Assembly (NCBI GenBank): GCA_900764025.1
Contig: CAAFMM010000081.1
Coordinates: forward strand, 1 to 10,673
Length of the DNA: 10,673 nt
DNA from: an uncultured Collinsella sp.
GTDB taxonomy: Bacteria > Actinomycetota > Coriobacteriia > Coriobacteriales > Coriobacteriaceae
Reading direction: 5' to 3'
Shown here: piece after piece, positions 6,602 through 10,673 of the stretch
Numbering within the stretch: the first letter of the stretch is position 1
How the letters are laid out: the number at the start of each line of letters is the position of its first letter
Notes under the pieces: model-generated
Databases searched by the model: none
Told to the model about the DNA's origin: nothing
What the model saw: the letters and a program-made list of their open reading frames with translations, nothing else
Translations under genes and position numbers: made by a program

Positions 6602-7336
6602 ATGGAAACGGTTAGCGGCAATCTTGCCTCCGCGCTCAAGATCGAGCCGGGCATTACCGCAATTATCGGCAGTGGCGGCAAGTCGACATTGCTGAAGACG
6701 CTGGGCCTTGAGCTTATGCGCGCTGGCGGCCGTGTGCTCCTCTGCACCACCGCGCACATGTTTCCCGTCGCCGGCGTGCCATGGGACGGGTCGAGCCGTC
6801 GCCTGGACGCCGCGCCTTGGAAGCCGGGGACCCTGCATGTTCCCGGCTGCACCTGCGAGGCATGCGCGGGCATGAACCGCGGAAGTATCTGCCAGGCGGG
6901 TGTTTTGGACCCGGAGACAGGCAAGCTCTCCGCCCCCGCCGAGCCGCTCAACGAGCTGGCACGGCGCTTTGACTATGTGCTGGCCGAGGCAGATGGCAGC
7001 AAGCGACTCCCGCTCAAAGCGCATGCCGCCTGGGAGCCGGTGATTCCCGCCGCCGCGGCAAACGTTGTCTGGATCGTCGGCGCCTCGGGGCTGGGCAAGC
7101 CCGTCGCGGAGGTTGTCCACCGCCCCGAGCTCTTCTGCGAGCGCTGCGGCTGCAAGCCCACCGACGCTGCCACCCCAGAGCACGTCGCCATGGTGCTCAA
7201 TGCCGAGCTGCGGATGCTGAACCTCAACAATGCCCGCATCATGCTCAACCAAGTCGACACGCTTGCCGACCCAACGATGGCAGATCGCTTCGAGGCAGTC
7301 CTCGACCGCCCCACCATCGCCACCAGCCTCAAATAG
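6602..7336 (+). CDS. yqeC: Selenium cofactor biosynthesis protein YqeC
   Basis: YqeC is a P-loop protein that co-occurs with YqeB and SelD, and it is believed to act in making or loading the selenium-containing molybdenum hydroxylase cofactor. The 244-residue product has a Walker A-like loop IIGSGGKSTLL (21-31), the LLCTTAHMF motif (46-54), VLAEADGSKRLPLKAH (126-141, family signature), WEPVIP, and GLGKP followed by VHRPELF. It also has two cysteine clusters: C83-x-C85-x2-C88 with C97, and C178-x2-C181-x-C183. These could bind a metal or handle selenium or sulfur chemistry, which is inference. It is the only plus-strand gene here, divergent from yqeB and convergent with hydA. It ends 25 bases before repeat copy 2. 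Confidence 0.92.
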   Translation: METVSGNLASALKIEPGITAIIGSGGKSTLLKTLGLELMRAGGRVLLCTTAHMFPVAGVPWDGSSRRLDAAPWKPGTLHVPGCTCEACAGMNRGSICQAGVLDPETGKLSAPAEPLNELARRFDYVLAEADGSKRLPLKAHAAWEPVIPAAAANVVWIVGASGLGKPVAEVVHRPELFCERCGCKPTDAATPEHVAMVLNAELRMLNLNNARIMLNQVDTLADPTMADRFEAVLDRPTIATSLK

Positions 7337-7361
7337 CCCGCGCTGCCCCAGCAGACCTATA

Positions 7362-7428
7362 AGTTGCGGTGAAATAGTTCCTGAAACGGCCTATTTGGCG
7401 GCTAAACAGGAACTATTCCACCGCAACT
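7362..7428. repeat. Palindromic intergenic repeat, copy 2
   Basis: This 67-base inverted repeat has 22-base arms (7362-7383 and 7407-7428) that match at 21 of 22 positions around a 23-base loop. It has exactly the length of copy 1 and shares the outer arm AGTTGCGGTGAAATAG and a loop segment TTTGGCGGC. The inner arm differs: TTCCTG/CAGGAA here against GGACTG/CAGTCC in copy 1, so pairing is kept while sequence changes. It lies between the convergent yqeC and hydA genes, 25 and 27 bases from their stops. It may act as a bidirectional terminator, although neither side has a good T tract. Confidence 0.85.
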
Positions 7429-7455
7429 GCGGAGGGGAATCCGGTGATCTTCCTG

Positions 7456-8823
7456 CTAGCGGGGGACGTAGCGGCCGGGTTGGGCTCCGGTGGGCTCGCC
7501 GTCGCGCGCAGCCAGCACGCCGTTCACAAACACAGCCTTGGCGCGGCCGTGTGCCTCAAAACCCTCGAACGGCGTGTAGTCCACGGCCTGATGCTGCGTC
7601 GCGGCACTGATTGTCCAGCGCGCCTTGGGATCCCACACGCACACGTCGGCATCGGCACCCTCGGCAAGACAGCCCTTGCGCGGATACATGCCAAAGACGC
7701 GCGCCGGGTTCTCGCTCATCAAGCGGCACAGATCCTCGGGGCCCAGCAGTCCCTCAAAGCTCGTGGCAATCGCGACGGGACGATGCTCCACACCGGGCCC
7801 GCCGTTGGGAATCGCGCGGAAGTCGTCGCGCCCGCGGTCCTTTTGCCCATGCAGGTTAAAGCTGCAGTGGTCGGTCGCAATCGTATCGATCTCGCCGGCC
7901 ACAAGCGCCTCGCGCAGTGCCGCACGGTCACCCGCATGGCGCAGCGGCGGGCTCATCACATATTTGGCGCCCGCAAAGCCGTCCTCACCCTGCTCCAAGT
8001 AGCAAGTATCGTCGAGCATCAGATACTGAGGGCAGGTCTCGACATAGATATTCTTCTGCCCGCGCGCCTTGGCGGCACGGATGGCCTCGAGCCCCAGCTT
8101 GGTCGAAAGGTGCACCACGTTGACCGGTGCGTCGCCGGCCAAGTGCGCCAGATACAGTAGACGGCTCACTGCCTCGGCCTCGCACACGTCCGGACGGCTG
8201 AGCGCGTGGCCCTCGGGCCCATGAATCCCCTGCTCAAACACGCGCTTCTGCAGCTCATTCACCAGCGTGCCGTTCTCGCAATGCACGCACAGTATGCCGC
8301 CAATACGCTTGAGCTCCTCGAGCACCTCGAGTGTCTCGGCATCGTCCAAGCGCAGGTGGTCGTAGGCAAAGTAAGTCTTAAACGACGATACGCCCGCCTC
8401 GCGCATGGCCGAAAGGTCGGCGCGGTTGCGCTCGTTCCACTCGGCGAGTGCCATATGAAAGGCGTAGTTGGCCGTGCAGGTTCCGTCGGCGCGGCGATGC
8501 CACTCGGTCAAGGCATCGGGCATGGTCACGCCGCGATCGGCCGTCGCGTAGTCCACGATGGTCGTCGTGCCGCCGCAGGCAGCCGCGCGCGTGCCGGTCT
8601 CAAAGCTATCGGCTGTCCAATCCATGCCGGTCCAGCACTGCATGTGCGTGTGGCCGTCGATAAAGCCGGGAAACACCCAGCAGCCCGTGGCATCCTCGAC
8701 GGTATCGCCCTCGGCCGGCTCAATCGCCGCGGCGATCCGTACGATCTTATCGCCATCCATGGCAAGATCGGCGCGGCGAAGCCCCTGTGGCGTCACGAGC
8801 GCGCCGTTTTTGATGATGATCAT
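7456..8823 (-). CDS. hydA: Dihydropyrimidinase/D-hydantoinase (cyclic amidohydrolase)
   Basis: This enzyme hydrolytically opens cyclic ureides such as hydantoins or dihydropyrimidines to N-carbamoyl amino acids in the cytoplasm. The 455-residue product has the amidohydrolase barrel with every metal ligand visible: H58 and H60 in GFIDGHTHMQ, the carboxylatable K149 in SSFKTYFAYDH, H181 in CVHCENGT, H238 in NVVHLSTKLGL, and D318 in IATDHCSFN. PNGGPGVEHR (339-348) is also typical. It begins 9 bases after the mocA stop, and the ribosome binding site AAGGAG overlaps that stop (TAAGGAG), so the two genes are coupled. Linkage to mocA, arcC and yqeBC is like E. coli hyuA, whose product is called a phenylhydantoinase. 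A role on a purine-derived ureide is likely but unproven. Confidence 0.95.
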   Translation of the reverse strand: MIIIKNGALVTPQGLRRADLAMDGDKIVRIAAAIEPAEGDTVEDATGCWVFPGFIDGHTHMQCWTGMDWTADSFETGTRAAACGGTTTIVDYATADRGVTMPDALTEWHRRADGTCTANYAFHMALAEWNERNRADLSAMREAGVSSFKTYFAYDHLRLDDAETLEVLEELKRIGGILCVHCENGTLVNELQKRVFEQGIHGPEGHALSRPDVCEAEAVSRLLYLAHLAGDAPVNVVHLSTKLGLEAIRAAKARGQKNIYVETCPQYLMLDDTCYLEQGEDGFAGAKYVMSPPLRHAGDRAALREALVAGEIDTIATDHCSFNLHGQKDRGRDDFRAIPNGGPGVEHRPVAIATSFEGLLGPEDLCRLMSENPARVFGMYPRKGCLAEGADADVCVWDPKARWTISAATQHQAVDYTPFEGFEAHGRAKAVFVNGVLAARDGEPTGAQPGRYVPR

Positions 8824-8832
8824 AATTGCTCC

Positions 8833-9447
8833 TTATTGATTGATGCTGTTGGCCACGCGATCAAAATACGAGCAGGCGGCGATATGCTCCGTTATGCGTC
8901 GCTGTCCCTTGGTGGTATCGACGTCCCACAGCTCGTAGGCACGCGCCTCGACCAGCACCACGTCAATACGGTCCTTGAGGATCGAACCGCCGCCGTCCTT
9001 GCCCTCAAGACACATAAGTGCATCGAACAGCTGCCTAGGAAAGAGCACCGGGCTCGAAGGCTCGCCGTTACACGCAAGACGCACCGGATGTTTGCGGCCA
9101 CGCTCGTCAAATGCACGAACCATGGCATCAAAAGAATCCACGTTCACGAGCGGCTGGTCGCCCGGCAAAAAGAGGCAGCCTTTCCAGTTGCGTTCGACTC
9201 CCCACGAAAGGCCCGCACGGACGCTTTCGCTGCGCAGCTCGCCATCGTGCAGCACGCACGGGCAATGCTTGTCCTCACAAATCTGAGCGACCTCGGGCCA
9301 ACGCGTCGAAACCACGACGTCAAAGCCCTGGGGAACCGAATCGATGGTCCGGGCAATCAGCGGCTCGCCATAGATATCGGCGAGCATCTTGTTGGAGCCA
9401 AATCGCTTGCCCTCGCCCGAGGCCATAATCACGCAACCGAGTTTCAT
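8833..9447 (-). CDS. mocA: MocA-like molybdopterin nucleotidyltransferase
   Basis: MocA transfers CMP from CTP to molybdopterin to make the dinucleotide cofactor used by xanthine dehydrogenase-type hydroxylases. The 204-residue product has the NTP-transferase N-terminus CVIMASGEGKRFGSNKML (5-22), the metal-binding LPGDQPLV (94-101), SSPVLFPRQLFDAL (131-144), and LEGKDGGGSIL (147-157) in place of the usual GD.G...L loop. I chose ATG 9447 because GGGGAGG precedes it by 9 bases and the nucleotide-binding loop then starts at the N-terminus. The frame stays open to 9732, but that would cross the arcC terminator and its coding end. MobA (GTP-using) is the alternative, but the neighbours favour MocA. 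It is coupled to hydA downstream. Confidence 0.88.
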   Translation of the reverse strand: MKLGCVIMASGEGKRFGSNKMLADIYGEPLIARTIDSVPQGFDVVVSTRWPEVAQICEDKHCPCVLHDGELRSESVRAGLSWGVERNWKGCLFLPGDQPLVNVDSFDAMVRAFDERGRKHPVRLACNGEPSSPVLFPRQLFDALMCLEGKDGGGSILKDRIDVVLVEARAYELWDVDTTKGQRRITEHIAACSYFDRVANSINQ

Positions 9448-9477
9448 CTCCGCAAACCTCCCCTGGCTGCCTTGGAC

Positions 9478-9505
9478 ACCATAGTTGCTATACCCACCAT
9501 ACCAA
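9478..9505 (-). promoter_or_regulatory. Candidate promoter of mocA-hydA
   Basis: On the minus strand, TTGGTA (9505-9500) and TATGGT (9483-9478) are separated by 16 bases and each match 4 of 6 consensus positions. They lie between the arcC terminator and the mocA ribosome binding site and would give a leader of about 24 bases. An overlapping TATAGC is an alternative -10. The rest of the 178-base gap (9448-9625) holds only the terminator below. Confidence 0.3.
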
Positions 9506-9575
9506 GCTCGCACTCCGTCGGAACAGGTATGCGCTCGTTTTTCCAGCGAACGCCCCTTGGCTCTCCATAGCACAA

Positions 9576-9608
9576 AGGAGGGCACCCCGCGACGCAGGGC
9601 ACCCTCCT
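9576..9608 (-). terminator. Probable terminator after arcC
   Basis: AGGAGGG (9576-9582) pairs with CCCTCCT (9602-9608). After a 2x2 internal loop, CCC (9585-9587) pairs with GGG (9597-9599), followed by a small GC-capped loop. It begins 17 bases past the arcC stop. The following T run in the minus-strand transcript is only TTTG, so termination may be partial, leaving mocA-hydA both linked to arcC and independently expressed. Confidence 0.6.
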
Positions 9609-9625
9609 CAATGGTGCAGATATGC

Positions 9626-10576
9626 CTACTCAGCGTCGCCGGTAAACGTGGTACCGGTCTTGCCGGCAAGGCCATCGCGCGCCTTCTCGAGCAGCGTGAT
9701 GAGCGCCGTGCGGCCCGGCTTGCTCTCGGCAAATGTCGAGGCTGCCTGGACCTTGGGCAGCATGGAGCCGCGACCGAACTCGTTGGCCTCGGACAGACGC
9801 TTTACGTCAGCCGCGGTCAGCGTGTCGAGCCACTGCTCGTGGTCGGTGCCAAAGCCAATGGCAACCTTCTCCACAGCCGTCAGGATAACCAGGGCATCGG
9901 CGTCGAGCTGCTCGGCAAGCTTCTCGGCCGCAAAGTCCTTATCGATGACGGCGGCAGCGCCCTTAAGGTGGTTGCCCTGGGACTTGGTGACGGGAATGCC
10001 GCCACCGCCGCAGGAGATCACCACATGGTTGGACTCGACGAGCGACTTAATGGTGTCGAGCTCGACGATGTTCACGGGCTTGGGCGAGGCAACCACGCGA
10101 CGGAAGCCCTGCTTCTCGTCGTGGATGAACTGATAGCCGCGATCGGCCTCCAGCTCCTTGGCCTCGGCCTCGCTCATCCACGGACCGATCGGCTTGACCG
10201 GGTCGGCAAAGGCCGGGTCGTCTGCCGCAACCTCGACCTGGGTGAGCACGGTGGCGACACCCTTGTCGATATTGCGGTCGAGCATTTCCTCGCGCAGCGC
10301 ATTTTGCAGGTCATAGCCAATGTAGCCCTGGCTCATGGCGCCGCAAACGGACAAGGGGCAGGGAACGTACTTCTGAGGATTAGAGCGCGTGAGCTCAGCC
10401 ATCGCGTTGGCGATCATGCCCACCTGGGGACCGTTGCCGTGCACGACGACGACCTCGTTGCCCTCCTCGATCAGGTCGACGATAGCCTTGGAAGTCGTCT
10501 TGACGGCCTCCATCTGCTCGGGAAGGTTGGCACCGAGGGCGTTTCCGCCCAAGGCGACAACAATACGCTTAGCCAT
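9626..10576 (-). CDS. arcC: Carbamate kinase
   Basis: Carbamate kinase converts carbamoyl phosphate and ADP to ATP, CO2 and ammonia, usually as the energy-yielding last step of arginine, citrulline, agmatine or purine-ureide fermentation. The 316-residue product has all family signatures: VALGGNAL (7-14), VVHGNGPQVG (44-53), SQGYIGYDL (82-90), KPIGPWM (128-134), ISCGGGGIPV (187-196), AVIDKDFAAEKLA (209-221), ILTAVEKVAIGFG (231-243) and GRGSMLPKV (268-276). The length is normal. The start ATG is 14 bases after the stop of the upstream carbamoyltransferase-like gene, with a weak GGGCTGAGAA ribosome binding site. Its place beside hydA, mocA and yqeBC corresponds to E. coli yqeA rather than to an arginine deiminase operon, as no arcA or argF is seen here. 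Confidence 0.97.
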   Translation of the reverse strand: MAKRIVVALGGNALGANLPEQMEAVKTTSKAIVDLIEEGNEVVVVHGNGPQVGMIANAMAELTRSNPQKYVPCPLSVCGAMSQGYIGYDLQNALREEMLDRNIDKGVATVLTQVEVAADDPAFADPVKPIGPWMSEAEAKELEADRGYQFIHDEKQGFRRVVASPKPVNIVELDTIKSLVESNHVVISCGGGGIPVTKSQGNHLKGAAAVIDKDFAAEKLAEQLDADALVILTAVEKVAIGFGTDHEQWLDTLTAADVKRLSEANEFGRGSMLPKVQAASTFAESKPGRTALITLLEKARDGLAGKTGTTFTGDAE

Positions 10577-10590
10577 TTCTCAGCCCAGCT

Positions 10591-10673
10591 TTAGGCCTGG
10601 AACCAACGGGCGGTGTTGCGCTCGTCGAGGGCCTTGAGGGTAGCGGCGGGATCGGCAACCTTCTGCAGGAACA
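10591..10673 (-). CDS. ygeW: C-terminal fragment, probably YgeW-type knotted carbamoyltransferase
   Basis: Only the last 26 residues and the stop are inside the window. They read FLQKVADPAATLKAL followed by DERNTARWFQA. The pattern of a hydrophobic FL, a short basic turn, DP and a final amphipathic helix rich in Leu, Glu and Arg resembles the C-terminal helix I recall for YgeW carbamoyltransferases, which end in a similar KPGALLEQL-type helix. Position also fits: YgeW needs a carbamate kinase to use its carbamoyl phosphate, and arcC starts 14 bases downstream. YgeW is a transcarbamylase-like enzyme encoded in purine-degradation clusters. With so few residues the assignment leans on context, and another enzyme of the same pathway is possible. 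Confidence 0.45.
   Translation of the reverse strand, partial: FLQKVADPAATLKALDERNTARWFQA

Noticed and set aside
7362..7428. A CRISPR array or riboswitch as explanation for the repeats
   Set aside because: There are only two copies 2.7 kb apart, no spacers or cas genes, and the elements lie past gene ends rather than in leaders.
8206..9570. A 454-codon open frame on the plus strand opposite hydA and mocA
   Set aside because: Both opposite genes have complete catalytic motifs. The plus-strand frame is rich in Arg, His, Ala and Gly without domains, as expected for a mirror frame.
9448..9732. In-frame upstream extension of mocA to an ATG at 9732
   Set aside because: The extension overlaps the arcC 3' end and its terminator hairpin and reads as Arg/Ser-rich noise. 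The nucleotide-binding loop and a good ribosome binding site place the start at 9447.
9485..10594. A 369-codon open frame on the plus strand opposite arcC
   Set aside because: It is antisense to carbamate kinase, whose signatures are all intact, and the frame shows no domain or credible ribosome binding site.

Overview
The window comes from a high-GC (roughly 60% by eye) anaerobic bacterium. My best guess is a gut actinobacterium of the class Coriobacteriia, close to Collinsella. This rests on the GC content, a short zinc-ribbon type S14, several GTG starts, actinobacterial-looking SecY and ribosomal proteins, and selenium/molybdenum hydroxylase accessory genes. It is an inference, because no phylogeny could be run.

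The left 40% (1-4340, all on the minus strand) is the distal part of the spc ribosomal operon. In transcription order it reads rplE, rpsN, rpsH, rplF, rplR, rpsE, rpmD, rplO, secY, with secY running off the left edge. The genes are tightly spaced except for three intercistronic gaps that hold clear hairpins: rplE/rpsN, rpsN/rpsH and rplF/rplR. The usual upstream neighbours rplX (L24) and rplN (L14) are absent. rplE instead follows a 311-base non-coding stretch with a possible promoter of its own and a palindromic repeat.

The right 60% (4652-10673) is a metabolic island. xdhC and yqeB are on the minus strand, and yqeC is divergent on the plus strand. Converging on yqeC are hydA (hydantoinase/dihydropyrimidinase), mocA (molybdopterin cytidylyltransferase-like), arcC (carbamate kinase) and the last 26 residues of a gene that is probably ygeW (carbamoyltransferase-like), all on the minus strand. 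XdhC, YqeB, YqeC and MocA are maturation factors for selenium-dependent molybdenum hydroxylases. Hydantoinase, the YgeW-like protein and carbamate kinase match the anaerobic purine/uric-acid breakdown set known from E. coli (ygeW-ygeX-ygeY-hyuA-yqeA-yqeB-yqeC-mocA) and gut anaerobes. A coherent reading is that a purine hydroxylase encoded elsewhere is matured by these factors, ring-opened or hydantoin-type products are hydrolysed by HydA, and carbamoyl groups end up as carbamoyl phosphate from which ArcC makes ATP. The hydroxylase itself is not in the window.

The most striking non-coding feature is a pair of 67-base near-perfect palindromes (4568-4634 and 7362-7428), each just past gene ends. 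They share conserved outer arms and part of the loop, but their inner stem bases differ in a compensatory way. This suggests a dispersed repeat family under selection for hairpin structure.
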